A DNA stretch of 64,000 nt from Aspergillus flavus (lineage: Eukaryota > Ascomycota > Eurotiomycetes > Eurotiales > Aspergillaceae): assembly GCF_009017415.1 (NCBI RefSeq), contig NC_092403.1:1364001-1428000 (forward strand). Reading direction: 5' to 3'. Positions within the stretch are counted from its first letter, which is position 1, and each line of letters opens with the position of its first letter. Shown one piece after another: positions 1 to 11,445 of the stretch. Both the position numbers and the translations under genes were made by a program. Under the pieces are notes generated by a model. The model was not told the DNA's origin. It worked only from the letters and a program-made list of their open reading frames with translations, and searched no databases.

Positions 1-1461
1 ATAGCCAGTGGGAGCCTTGAAGGATGACACTGGGCAGCCATCTCACCCTACATTATTGGGTTACAGATATACTTCATTCTAAACTGTCCACGCAAAGCCA
101 CATAATTTGGCTATTATTGCACTAAAATAGGAACAGTCATAGTCTAGCCAGGGCCCAGGGTCAAAAAGGGGTCGAGAGCGTTTCAGTGTGTATTCGATTA
201 CTTAAATTAGAGGGCAGGGTTGTGTTCGTGCTCTAGTGCTTACGTGAAAAAAGCAATGACAAGGGTTTTCCAGAGGCATGAGAAGGTCCTTAAGCACTAA
301 CTGAGGTAAGCCATGCCCCTCAGCACGTCAGTCTCATACTTAAGGGACATTTGCGCTGATCACAACTAGGGCATTCATCTAGCTAAACTTGAAATGGTGT
401 TAGTGCTTGGACCCTTGACAGGGCTTCAACCTAACGATAAATTTCTCATAGCAGTCAATGTTCTGGCTGAGTCAGCGGGAGAAGCATTTCCAGTAGGCCG
501 AGCCTAGCCCACCGACGATTTACTCTATATTGGGGTAATTAGCGCTCGCCCGATGGCATTGTGCGTCCAGGCAACAATCAGTCTCGAAGAAAGCATTGTT
601 GGAAATTAGACTAAGCTAAGCTTTCCATACGGGCAGACTAAGTTGGTACGGTGGGGCTCGGGGTCCGAGGGTTCCTCCTCCCTACATCGAATAGACAGAG
701 ATTTTCTTCCCGATCTTTTAGGCAGCCATATTCTCACAGTATGGCTCCAACCCTAATTAAGACGCTGCTGAGTTCCGACTGGGTTACGGCGCAGTAGCAA
801 CCACAAAGTCAACAGGCTCTGTTATGCGAAGTTGGGACGGGATCTGCTTGGTTCGCTTAAGCGTTCTTCTGTCTTGGCTATTCCTATGGGAACTGGGTGG
901 CCTATTAGCTGACGATGTCATCATTCTATTTTGGGATCGACGGGCCGGAAGGAGTAGTTGGCTTGTAGTATGCCATTCATGAGACGGGGCAGAAAAAATG
1001 ATTTTTTTCAAAATTAATTCTAGTACTGCGACTAGTACGTAGTAGGTAAATGTAGCGCGTTGACTCCATTCCCAACTCATTTCGAGGTCAGGTTACCGTG
1101 ACCAAACATTGAACGACTAACCTGTAGCCCCTATAATATGATCTCAGTAGGGTGAGAAAGTGGAGCTGAGTCCAAGGGATAGAAGAACCAGTATCCCAGT
1201 CCCGAACCGTGTAGGCTCCCATGCAGAGGGTGCATTTTTCCCAACCGGATTTTGATTACTCAATGGTCACTGCGTCTCATATTAATGCTGCCAGCCGCCA
1301 ATGCCACGATGATCAGACTAGTTGAATCAAGGGTGTACTCGATCTCACCTGGGACAGCCATGTATTAACACCACTGTTCAAGAGCACAATGAATCTCGAA
1401 CTAATAAAACACCCCTCTTTCACACCAAGGCATTGATTGGCGCAGGCAGCTCCGAAACAGG
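1..1461. other. intergenic, no gene seen
   Basis: Both strands are broken by frequent stops. The only longer open frame, a 98-codon frame on the minus strand near 784-1080, has no recognisable family, does not begin with ATG and has no matching neighbour frame across an intron. I see no repeat or RNA gene here. Confidence 0.5.
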
Positions 1462-2625
1462 ATGATTTGTACTAGGGCAAGATTGATCGTGGTGGGAACT
1501 CTAGCATTGGTCCTACTATGGCTGTCGTCGTCTTCACTGCTCAGGCTTTACTACCTCCTGCGACTACCGTTCGTATGGAAAGCATCTTCAGCGGACGCGA
1601 TCATATCCCAACAACACGACGACTTTGACGTCACATTCGCTGACTACGATGCAAACTACTCCACATATGCCACAGGCATACGACCATACATACCAAGAAG
1701 GATACACCATATCCACCTAGGGGCGAGCTCACCTCCGAAAAATTGGTTGGATGCCAGAGCCGAGTGTCTCAAACACCATGAATTCTGGGAGGCCCATCTT
1801 TGGACGGACGATAATGCAGATAGCTTCGTTCGAGACAACTATCCTCATCTGTATGACATGTGGACCAGCTACCCATTCAATGTACAACGCGTGGATGCAT
1901 TGCGCTACATGATTCTTCAGAAATATGGAGGTATACCCCCGGAACCCCTTGCGCGATCACCCATTCATCCATTGACCACGACTATCCATAGGTGCCATTC
2001 TAGACTTTGATCTGGCGTGCAAGCGATCGCTGGAGCCGTTGCGTCGATTCGAGTTCGTAGCGCCAGCTGCGCATCCCGCTGGGTTCTCAATCGGCATGAT
2101 GCTGGCAGCGCCCAACAACCCCTTTGTCCATGCACTCGTTGAGAACCTCCCGGTATACAACCAAGTCTGGCCACTGTTACCCTATGCGACTGTAATGTTC
2201 AGTACAGGTTGTCACTACGCGTCGTAAGTACTGTTACCGAACTCAGAATACCCAAATAGCGAACCAAGCACCTGAGCTGACTTTGCTTCCTTAGGACCAT
2301 ATTCACTCTACAATCCAATCGCACAAACCTCCGCATTCTGGCAGGGCCGCCTGAACAGCCGAAGATGCACATGCTCAATGGGGTAGTGAATACACCACTC
2401 TTCCGACATTTCGGGTCTTCTTCCTGGCACGGTCATGATGCGCGATTGATCCAGTTCTTCAAAGATCTCGATCAGCGGATATTATTCGCCGGGCTTGTCC
2501 TTGTATTGGGCAGTACAGCGTTAATTATACTGCTCTGTATCAGTCGGAGGCGTGCGCCAAAGGCAGACGATGAAGAACGTCGCTTACCATCATTTGCGAT
2601 CAAGTGGATGACAAAGATAGCTTAA
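1462..2625 (+). CDS. GT32 family glycosyltransferase, inositol-phosphoceramide mannosyltransferase-like
   Basis: Exons 1462-1930, 1992-2223 and 2295-2625 give 343 residues. Seen: an N-terminal membrane anchor (about residues 8-32), then the GT32 (Och1/Sur1-type) core with RRIHHIHLG near 79-87, a conserved YPFNVQRVDALRY segment, and YGG followed by the metal-binding DFD (about 161-163). A second hydrophobic helix (about 296-316) precedes a basic cytosolic tail. The intron at 1931-1991 splits the glycine just before the DXD. The two-helix layout and the segment after the DXD (SLEPLRRFEFVAPAAHP) are those of fungal Sur1/Csh1-like proteins, which add a sugar to inositol-phosphoceramide in the Golgi; the exact sugar and acceptor here are inferred. 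It ends 126 bp from the convergent PIG-L-type gene. The length is normal for the family and the start is the first ATG, directly before the anchor. Confidence 0.88.
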
Positions 2626-2751
2626 GTGGAACAGGTCAGAGGGCTGGTATAAACTATAATATTCTGCTTTGTGATATTCTCTTAGCGTATATACAATTTA
2701 AACTATGTGGTTTCATCTCGTCGTTAGCTCCTGTGCGATCCTAGCAAATAT

Positions 2752-3830
2752 CTATGCTATCTTTGCCAATGTGTTGAACCACATATATCGGCTGACCACC
2801 AGGTATAGCGAACGATCCCATGAATACTGACTATCGTGCTGACTGAATGCCGCTCGTGAGACCCGATATGCTTTCCACGAGCTAACAATAAGCGCTTTAT
2901 TATTGTATGCAACCAACGGAACGACGTCGTGTACCGTGTTATGCTCGACTTTTTTACCGAGTGGCGTGGTGAGGAGGGCTTTCAGTATGCGCCAGGCGAA
3001 TGGGATGGAAGTGGGGATTAGGTCGAGGAGGGAGGAGTATTTTCGTAGAAGTGGTGTACTCTGGAGCATGTATGCGGCGGGCGCATCTGGTGTGGATTGG
3101 ATATATTTACTAGACACAGCATGAGCATAGTGCGTTTGGATGCAGAGCTAATGAGAACATACCGCACACCGGCGCTCACAGATCGATGGTTTATATGGCC
3201 GGATATACCGCCGTGGTCAAAAGTGACTATCTGCAGGGTAGAGTCAGCGACATGGCGACGACGTGTATTTCACCAGTAGGAATTCATACCAAGTCAACAT
3301 GCCATTTTTCTTTATAAGAAGAAACGAGATCCTTGACCATATCCCCGTCCCACCATTGCTTGGGATTGTCTTGGAGTTCCGCAATATCTAGAACAACGCA
3401 TCGGTCCTCGGAGATCCCGAGTTTCTCACAGCTACTGTGAAGCTCACTTTGTCGCTTGTCGCCCAGTCCGTCGTAGTTTCCTAGACATATATCAGATGTT
3501 TCGTTCATTGGTTCTCTCGATTAACATCTACCGACCCGAAGATATAACCAACAATGAGCGCTTTACATTTGCGTCATCCCGGCGATAGGTAATAGTCGGA
3601 CTAAAGAAGAGTGTCTCATCGTCAGGATGTGCGGTCACCAGAAGGATACTTTTAGCTTCCTGGAATGCGATCGGAACAAGCCGAGGATCATTTGCTAGGG
3701 AATATGCAAGCAGAAGATAGAGACCAAGAGAAGCTGCTACTATCAAGAGAGTGAGCGGAAATGCCAGACGCCTGAGGCTTTGTCCTCTAACCATTCGACT
3801 GAGACGCTTGAAGAACCAGAGGACACGCAT
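2752..3830 (-). CDS. PIG-L/LmbE-type N-acetylglucosaminyl-phosphatidylinositol de-N-acetylase
   Basis: Exons 3536-3830, 3290-3480, 3163-3230 and 2752-3109 (minus strand) give 303 residues. Seen: a membrane helix at about 24-44, the zinc/catalytic motif AHPDDE at 67-72, NYDGLGDKR near 100-108, the second zinc motif HINH at 174-177, and a C-terminal segment SRYMWFNTL. This order matches fungal Gpi12/PIG-L, which removes acetate from GlcNAc-phosphatidylinositol on the cytosolic face of the ER as step two of GPI-anchor synthesis. Every motif is intact, so it should be active. An upstream non-ATG extension of the frame exists; I chose the ATG at 3830 because the membrane helix follows directly. 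It may be the housekeeping Gpi12, or a paralog acting on another GlcNAc-inositol lipid; its place beside GT32 genes makes the second possibility worth testing. Confidence 0.87.
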
Positions 3831-4768
3831 GATGATAGTGAACAATATTACCCGAACGAGTAGTGCAGCTGTCGAGCTGTTCGAGTATCCCTCCTAGACT
3901 CCCTGGCCAGAGAGTCAGTGTCGCGGGCGGAGTCCACGGCCTCCGTCCCGTCTCCGAACAACATTACTCAGGGTCATCGAGTGGGGTCTGGAACCGTGGT
4001 TAGTCTGGGTAAGGCTGGATTAGGGCTTGGTTGGCGACCCACCACCAAAGGCTTAGCAGAGGCTTAACTTCTCTAACCAATCCGTGCTCAGTTAATGTGA
4101 CTGCCTATCAGGCAACCCTTATTTTAGCTGGGAAGGTAGTCTTACCTTGCAGAGGAAAGGTTCCGAGCACGTTGGCTGAGATTCCTCCGAGGGCCAAAAT
4201 GCCTCAGATTTAGCCCCAGACAGAGGGGCCATCCTGACGTACACCAACACCAATACTCGTCCAGAATAATCGTGGCGAAACTAAGTACTCGGTTGCCTTC
4301 AGTATCCACCCACCTAGTAATTATTCGCCCCACAAATACCGATATTGTGTGGAATGGCCTAGATCGCCTTGAATTTCCATCCTGACCGTGACTGGTAGGC
4401 ACACCACAAAACTGCAAGGTCAGAGAATAACATAGCTAACAATTCGTGTATATGTGAGATTGGCCCCGTTGTTCACATTTTAACTTTCACACTACATTTG
4501 GTCCAACCTTCAAAAAGAAAGTATTTCAATAGCACCTGACAATTAATTGCATTGACTCGTGTGATAGACTTCATTGGCGCCGGCGCTAGTCGGGAAGAAT
4601 CCCTTTAGATCAACTCAAAACTCTCGCCAACATATAGCGCGACCAAGGTGCGTACATGACTCCAGTTCAAATGCACTTGAACGGTTGATTGAAACATACT
4701 GGTGGGATACAAACTTTGGAAGATTACGAATCATATACATTAGTAGAAAGGTTATACGTAGAGCACTG
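3831..4768. other. intergenic between the PIG-L-type gene and the second GT32 gene
   Basis: It holds the promoter of the minus-strand deacetylase gene and the 3' side of the minus-strand GT32 gene. No frame in it resembles a known protein and I see no repeat. Confidence 0.4.
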
Positions 4769-6198
4769 TCACTCTCGAACATATGATACTTTTGGCCAGT
4801 CCCTGCATAGGCCAAACACCGTGCGACAAAATTTTCCGACTTCGACCACAAAGTCAGTTTTTCTCCACGATCCCTGCGCATGATGGAACAGTCGTGCGGA
4901 AGGATCGTCGACGGATTTCGATCCCATATTTCCATACATGCCTCTTCCCGGACTACCCCTATTAGCACAAAACATAAACCAAGGTAGAGAAGTCACAACA
5001 TACCTAAACCCAGTAATTGGGAGCACCAAGACATCTCCGACAACCTTACTTTGCCCTCCATCCGTCAATCCGGATAGGGCATTCCATCGCAATCCGGTAG
5101 TTGTTTCCAGCCATCCTTTTACGGCTTCTGTAAAGGCAGCGGGTCCCGTCAGGAGGAGGGGATCTATCCTGTTCAACGCTGCCTGATCCTCTGTACCATG
5201 TATCCGGCTGCTCCTTCTAAATGTTGTGTTCCTAAGATTTGCCGAGAGACGATCGAGAAACGTCTGGAAGATGGGATGTCCTGGTGCCGCCGCAAGTGAC
5301 CACTGCGTCAACTGAACAGGCTCGGCGTAGCCCATGCGCCAGTATGCATCGCTCTCTGGTGGACAGTCTGCTTCTAGACCCACGATCGCCCGTATCGGAT
5401 CAGCTGCCTTGTATGTTTGATTTGTCTCTGAGTCTTCCCAGTTTCGGAGATCATCTGTCGTAATCCAAGATGAGGGGTTTCGAAGTGGTTCGGTGTCCAT
5501 ATCGCCGTACTACCAACAGTGAAAAATAATTAGCATATGTCGAATCGCTTCTTATGGAATGGTACTAGAATACTCACAATACCACCGATCCATTTCGCCA
5601 CTATAATGCGAAACACATCCGATCTTTCCACGTTGCTGGGGAGGGAGTAAAACTGGACCTCCAGCTCAGGCTCGAAAGATTTGACGAATTGTGCGACGCC
5701 CTCATCATCCCACAGAAAGTAGGCCATTTCACTTTCCTCGACGGCCTGGAGCCATCGTGTCGCGCTTTGGCGCATCAAAGGCGACCATGCCTCAAAGTGG
5801 GTATTCTTCCATGTTTGGTGTACGATGAGTGGGATCTCCGAGTGTGGTATCTTCCTCTGGGATGACAACGTTGCTCTTTGTGTGGCTAACTTTGCTGCTT
5901 CGACAATCGTCTCGGGGCGAGAAGTCGAACCTTCAATCCATTCGTCGGGAATATGCCACGCTGCGACTTTTGTTATTCACGATTGTGACACAGCAGGGAT
6001 TGCGATAGTGCGACCACACTCACCTCCCCCTTTTCCCGACTGAGTCTGTACGTATTTAGAAAGAAGGGGACTTCCACGCTCCGCACTTAGAGCACTGAGA
6101 GCTTCAGCATGGGACCATTGGACTGCACAAATAAAAACAAAAGCCAGGGCCGATGCTAGAACGACTAATCGCCGGAAACGCCAGCGCGGCAACGGCAT
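4769..6198 (-). CDS. GT32 family glycosyltransferase (Och1-like), type II membrane protein
   Basis: Exons 6024-6198, 5578-5966, 5004-5509 and 4769-4958 (minus strand) give 419 residues. Seen: a short basic N-terminus, a signal-anchor helix (about 11-27), a stem, then PLIVHQTWK (104-112), AYFLWDDE (140-147), SDVFRIIVAKWIGGIYGDMDTEP with the DXD at 191-193, and later the family-typical SLAAAPGHPIFQ and TGPAAFTEAV segments. The third intron (4959-5003, 45 bp) is a multiple of three and has no stop, so it can be read through; removing it joins ITGFR to GSPGRG, as expected for GT32 proteins. It is predicted to be a Golgi mannosyltransferase or other hexosyltransferase of uncertain acceptor. The sequence is clearly different from the GT32 proteins at 1462 and 14054, so these are not recent duplicates. 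Confidence 0.85.
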
Positions 6199-7112
6199 TG
6201 TGGGTGTAATGCGTAAACGAGAATTGATACACGGTGTTAGTCGTCGCAAATTAGGACATTATCTAGCCATCCTCGTAACATAGCCTGTCGAAGCGAATAT
6301 GTGCTGACGCATTGGTCATGTCATGAAAGAGCTGCATATGGACTAGAGGTGAATTTTGGTTTAGAAAAGAACTGGGCCGAAATGGTCTGCCACTAGTAGG
6401 AGGAACTGCAGGACACTTTCCGTGGAACGATGATCGCACCGGCCTTACTTTCTTCAGGCAACAGTTCCGTCCGTACTTGTCATGTGGGGCGAGCTATTCG
6501 TCTACTAGGAAACGTATTTTTAACCCTGTTTACTGGCAATTGGTTTTTGACATTATTGCTTTTGTCTGACAAAGCTTTGAGCTCCGGGCCATAACGGAAT
6601 TGTTTGCCTCACAGCCCCTTTACGACAGGTTGGTGAGATTTTAGACGTCAGAGCTTTGTCTACCCTACTCCCTCCAAGCTCTTGGCCTTGCGTAGAATAG
6701 TGCCTTGGGGTACTCTCAATAACAGCACTAACTCTACTCTGTGACATATCTAGTAAGCTGAATACAGCTACATGCACATCTCAGCCCGGCTGGATGTAGT
6801 CTAAGCCTGGTGTCATACGAAGACTGGAGAGCATTTTTCACATACTCATTAATTACATAAGGCACACAGACAGGTCGTGCAATTCTGCTTTTAACTTACA
6901 AAGCAACTATCCCATAGGTCGGGGATGGCTTCATACTGCGAAAAGCAAACATCCAGTTATTATAACATTATGCAGCCTTCTATAGTTTACAGACACGGCA
7001 TTTCGGAATATTAAATGGCCACTGAAGGTAGAACTCATTAAGTAACCCATCCTTACCTGAACAGTGGCTAAGTCATCCTTAAAGTCTGACACCCAACCAA
7101 CTCCAGGCTCAC
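6199..7112. other. intergenic upstream of GT32 gene 4769-6198
   Basis: This is the promoter side of the minus-strand GT32 gene and the 3' side of the F-box/LRR-type pseudogene. I see no supported gene, RNA or repeat. Confidence 0.4.
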
Positions 7113-8654
7113 TCAAACTGAACGGAGCTGCAAGTAATCTTCCACCTCGTCAGGGTCTTCAACCGACTTGGCGTTCGGTATATGCACATCCACACCAGCA
7201 ATCTCTTTCAATGATGGTAGCCTGTCCCGATTTTCCATGAGAAAGGTCAGGGCATCATGCTGGCTACTGGCCCCAACTGTGTATCCTAAAATACACAGAT
7301 ATTCCAGGTTTGGAGGGAGGATGTCGACTAAAGACCACGATGGGTCCTCCGACCCAGAATTGCCAATACTAGCACGAGTAAGGGCCACCCGCAGCTTGAC
7401 GCTGATTGTGAGATGCTTCATAACGGTAAAGTCTCGGAGTGACGTAGGCCGTCCCTCGGTATAGTCTTTCTCGAATGGATCCTCTCCGGCCGTGTATGCG
7501 TCGTCTATGTCTCAGTACGCCGCTCGCTGATTATTTAATCCATCATCCGCATCGACCTCAAGTTCTTGTAGTTGATTGGTATGGTAGAGCAATGCACCTA
7601 GCAGGGGCCGCTCTAAGAACATAGGTGACGCCCATCGACAGTGCCGCGTCCGCCGATCGGGTATTTGAATTCTTGAAGCCTTCTGCATGACTTGATAGTT
7701 TCGGGCAGCTTTGCGATGGAGCAGGTGGACTTCTGGATGTACAGTTTCTTTGGAGTTGGTCAATCATGGTTCGAGCTCTATACACTCGCGTCTATCCTCT
7801 ATGGCTTCCATGCTTATGGCTTCCACGGCCGGCAAGTTACCGACCGGCTTCATATGCTCCACAATGTTATAGTTCTCGTAGAATCCTTTGTCAATCAAAG
7901 TAGGATGTTTATCACTGATACAGCGCACTCCGCGTAGGTTTTGAAGACACGGTATCTTCGTCGGATTGACATTCGTTCGTTCCAAGAACGCTTGCAGCAT
8001 AAAGTAGCATCAATTGGTGATTCAAACTCATCGTGTATATTTGGAAAGGCCAAAGATTCTAGATTTGGATCGACTGAAATAATCAAAGCCGCCAGTACCT
8101 GCGTTAGATGTATTAAATCAATTTCGCCGCCCGTGCTGCGAAACCTATTACTCAACGTTAGCACTGTCCGTGTCGTTATTGGGTGCTCACATACTATCAA
8201 CTCACCTGAGGTCGCGTGGTCGATGCGTAACAATGTTAATCATCATGTCATACTGCTTTCCTTCGAATCCATCTTGACGCACTACGCCCTCTAGTAGTTT
8301 CCATTCTTCCTATGTTATCTTTCTCGTGGGATTCTAATCGGGCGGCTTCATCGGAGGCCCAAGGCGCGATCCATCTCCATCCACATGACGAACACGCTAG
8401 CCAAGGGCCGGTTGTCATAGTACGGACAATAGCGTGTCAAACACCTCGTTGGTGTGCTCAACCCTACGCAAATATACTCGATGTAGATCTTCTGGGTGCG
8501 GTGCACGGACAGATTCCTTTGCTGTCTTTTTAGCGTTGTTTTTGGCGGTTTGGAGATTTAGGCTGCCGTAGCCGGAGACTCTTGGGTTGCCTGGTCGACA
8601 TCGTCCTCTCTTCTGCATTATATGAGTGAATGTTCTATATAGCGCGCATGACAA
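7113..8654 (-). pseudogene. decayed fungal F-box/leucine-rich-repeat-type protein gene
   Basis: Minus-strand pieces in all three frames line up in the order of a known Aspergillus F-box/LRR-type family: DLHRVYLRRVEHTNEVFDTLL (8415-8654), TMTTGPWLA and ASDEAARLE (about 8300-8400), EGVVRQDGFEGKQYDMM (about 8240-8290), VDPNLESLAFPNIHDEF (after an intact-looking intron with a GTGAGT donor and a TAATAG acceptor near 8160-8220), CLQNLRGVRCISDKHPTLI (7764-8000), GALLYHTNQLQELEVDAD (7512-7763) and the C-terminal LPPNLEYLCILGYT with a closing IPNAKSVEDPDE (7113-7421). Frames change at about 8400, 8285, 8010 and 7760, and an in-frame TGA interrupts the C-terminal part near 7512. Introns cannot explain these breaks, so I call it a pseudogene. 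In life such proteins are thought to be substrate receptors or orphan LRR proteins of unknown role. Confidence 0.72.
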
Positions 8655-8942
8655 TGGTCGGCTGTCGGTTTTCTTACCCCGGCTTCCACTTCTTTGTTCA
8701 ATAAGTATGATCCAGCCGCTGGTTTATCTCCGCCAACACAATATGCAATTTAGGTGTGGGGCCTATTGTTCTTCGGCCGCAGTTCATTGTTCTTCAAACA
8801 TTCACCCCAGATGCTGTCTGGCGCCTTAAATATCCTCCCTTCCATCAAAATAAATAGTTCAATGCGTCAGGATAATGAACAAACCTGCAATACGGAGACG
8901 GAGAACAAGAACAGTACAACTCGCACAGAACAAAAATCCAAA
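8655..8942. other. promoter-side gap before the alcohol dehydrogenase gene
   Basis: A 288-bp gap between the pseudogene's 5' side and the dehydrogenase start. The dehydrogenase frame stays open upstream to about 8754, but the earlier Met codon (8862) would add a low-complexity polar stretch unlike the family, so this is best read as 5' UTR. Confidence 0.45.
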
Positions 8943-9920
8943 ATGTCAACCATGAAAGCATTCCAATTCGACGACGTGCAGAGCGGTCTCCAGTTGAGAA
9001 CCGTATCACGTCCCCAACCAGCGCACGGCCAAGTGATCATACAGATCAAAGCAGCTGGTCTGTGTCACTCCGACTGCTTCATCCTCCAAGACGATCAATA
9101 CAACATGATCATGAAGCGACCTATAGTATTAGGTCATGAAGTGGCCGGGACGATCATAGAACTCGGTCCAGGAGTCTCAGATTATGAAGTTGGTGACAAG
9201 GTCGTGGTGGGAATCCCCACGCATCCCGTGGCTCAGGACAGCTTCATCAAAGCCATTGGGCTCGGCTATGATGGCGGTTATGCAGAGCAGGCCATGGCCT
9301 GGGTAGAGAATCTCGTTCGGATTCCGCCCGGTGTTTCTTTCGCACAAGCCGCTGTTGCGAACGATTCGATCGCGACCGCCTATCACGCCGTGATCACGGA
9401 AGGCCATGTCAGTCCCAATAGCAGGGTGGCTATTGTGGGGCTGGGCGGGCTGGGTCTCTCTGCCATTCAGATTGCTGCTATTCACGGAGCTCGGATATAT
9501 GCAGTGGATATTGATGAGACCAAATTCCCTCTTGCTCTGGAGCTGGGGGCCATCGGGTGCGCCAGCGGACTTGATAAATTCGAGGATATCGTGTTTGATA
9601 CAGTGGTTGACTTTGCCGGTGCTGGCATAACGACTGCGGCAGCAGTGAACGCCGTCAAGCCATGCGGTCACGTGGTAGTGGTCGGCCTGGCTGCGAAGCA
9701 GATGAATTTGGATACGCATTCAGTGATTACCAGGAACATTACTTTGCAGGGGTCGATTGGCTCGAGCCTGGAAGAATTAAAGGAGGTCTTGAGACACATC
9801 GCCGACGGTCGTCTTTCTCCCATTTTAGAGGAGATTTCTTTCGACAGCATCCCGCAGGGACTTGAGCGATTGGCGCAAGGAAAGGTGACTGGTCGTTTGT
9901 TCACAGATCCGACTGCATAG
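8943..9920 (+). CDS. zinc-type medium-chain alcohol dehydrogenase lacking the structural zinc lobe
   Basis: A single exon of 325 residues. Seen: an N-terminal GroES-like domain with the catalytic-zinc residues Cys41 (in GLCHSDC) and His65-Glu66 (in VLGHEVAG), GDKVV, then a Rossmann domain with VGLGGLGLSAIQIA (about 168-181) and the acidic residue of YAVDIDETK that favours NAD(H). The four-cysteine structural zinc loop that normally follows GDKVVVG is absent: GIPTHPVAQDSFIKAIGLG stands in its place, which makes the protein about 20 residues shorter than classical ADHs. The start at 8943 has a good context (AAAATGTCA) and yields the usual MKAFQF beginning a few residues later. Probable role: oxidation or reduction of an unknown alcohol/aldehyde in the cytosol. 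It lies between the pseudogene and the zinc-finger gene; an antisense open frame on the other strand is a shadow. Confidence 0.86.
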   Translation: MSTMKAFQFDDVQSGLQLRTVSRPQPAHGQVIIQIKAAGLCHSDCFILQDDQYNMIMKRPIVLGHEVAGTIIELGPGVSDYEVGDKVVVGIPTHPVAQDSFIKAIGLGYDGGYAEQAMAWVENLVRIPPGVSFAQAAVANDSIATAYHAVITEGHVSPNSRVAIVGLGGLGLSAIQIAAIHGARIYAVDIDETKFPLALELGAIGCASGLDKFEDIVFDTVVDFAGAGITTAAAVNAVKPCGHVVVVGLAAKQMNLDTHSVITRNITLQGSIGSSLEELKEVLRHIADGRLSPILEEISFDSIPQGLERLAQGKVTGRLFTDPTA

Positions 9921-10476
9921 TAAACGGATACTGCCAGCAACTACTGTGTACATTTATTTTCCCCATGGACAATTCACCAGGTCGGCCGTGCTTGGGAATC
10001 AGATCAAGACTATAAATCGAAGACTTTCAATTGTGAAACCTGATTGAATATTGCAATTATTGAGCCTTAGCTCCTTCTGTCGTATACTTGCAGTCAGTGG
10101 CTGATCTTTGGGTTGTTAAGTATTCTCACAGTCATCAATAACGGCACACTCGTCACTATATCTCTGTTTCTTCCTTGTGTGCGCCACGAAAATCTTGACA
10201 CTGTCCTAAAGCATGGTAGAACCACAGCGCGTTACCACTATGGCACATCCCGAGTAACCGGAGAAGTGAAGGTCAAGATTCCAGCACCACATGATCAGGT
10301 GAAGTAAACTCTTTCTAACAATCAGCAGATTGCTGCTCAATGGAGCCAGTGAATGGTCAAACCAAGCAAACATGGCAGTATCACCTGAAGTGACAATAAC
10401 ACATACATCCATCCTTTCAATACTTCCATCTCCATGTTCTCATCAACTCATTCTCTTCTCATCATCCACGGTCAAA
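9921..10476. other. intergenic; promoter of the C2H2 gene
   Basis: No supported gene. The zinc-finger frame is open upstream to 10330, but that extension lacks any finger motif and contains leader-like low-complexity residues, so it is better seen as 5' UTR. Confidence 0.4.
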
Positions 10477-11445
10477 ATGTATAAGTGTGAGACGTGTGGT
10501 GCCAGCTTTGAGGACCAAGCTACCTATGAGAAACACATGGATGACAAAGTGCATCGCCCTGAATGCGAGACATGCCGTCGCACCTTTGGTACCTGGAGCG
10601 CTTGCGACCAGCACATGGACGACACAGATCACTGGGCACCACGGTATGACTGCCAGACCTGCTCTCGAGAGTTTTTCTCTCAGAGCGCTGCTGATCAACA
10701 TATGACTGCGGTGGGACACTGGTCACCTAGAGTTCCATGTGAGACGTGTAACATGACGTTTCCTAACAAGCTCATTGCGAACCTACACATGACTGCTATG
10801 TCTCACTTTAAGAATTATTGTCGTCCCTGTGGAAGACGGTTTCAGAGTGAACACAGTCTCCAGATGGTAACAGCCTTCCACCTGATCGCATCTGGGTCTT
10901 TGGAACATGGACCGCAGCGCTGACATATACATGTATAGCACCTCGTCAACTCGAAGATTCATCAGGCAGATGTCGTCTGTCCGTTTTGCAAGCTCGACTA
11001 CACATCTGCCAGCGGCCTTATCCACCACCTTGAACAAGGCTCCTGTCCTGACGCCGACATACTGAGCCGAGAAACCATTCTCCGCATAGTTCACGAGAGA
11101 GACTCGCAAGGGGTCATCACGAACAAGCAGATCGACTGGCATAAAGAAGACAGTTCTCAGAACTCTAAAACGACCAATGCTTTCAACGGATCGTTCTGGG
11201 AATGCTACCTATGTCATCTGGAGTTTGGCTCTGCCACGGCCCTGGGTTCACATCTTAGCTCTCCTTTCCATAAGCAAACTGTGTATCATTGCCCGAACTC
11301 GAACGATAAGTGCGTTAAGGAGTTTACCACCCTAGCTGCGCTGTTTAATCACCTTGAGAGCGGGGCATGCTCGTGTATGGGTCTTGAGAAGGTACAGAAG
11401 ATGGTCGAGAGCATTTTCCAGTCATGGAAACCCATTGATTTCTGA
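10477..11445 (+). CDS. multi-finger C2H2 zinc-finger protein
   Basis: Exons 10477-10866 and 10939-11445 give 298 residues. Seen: about eight consecutive finger-like units starting at residue 2, with cores such as YKCETCGASF...H, CETCRRTF...H, CQTCSREF...H, CETCNMTF...H, CRPCGRRF...H, CPFCKLDY...C, CYLCHLEF...H and a final longer unit with C-x(6)-C spacing. The intron sits inside the helix of finger five and splicing restores its second histidine (SLQM joined to HLVNSKIH). The long His-to-His spacing is typical of fungal U1/JAZ-like fingers that bind double-stranded RNA, other proteins or DNA, so calling it a pathway transcription factor would be a guess. No separate activation domain is visible. 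The start at 10477 puts finger one at the N-terminus; the upstream context is CAAAATGT. Confidence 0.83.

Noticed and set aside
784..1080. 98-codon minus-strand open frame
   Set aside because: No ATG at its start, no known family and no partner exon.
9177..9719. 180-codon frame antisense to the alcohol dehydrogenase gene
   Set aside because: It mirrors a well-supported coding exon and has no recognisable domain.
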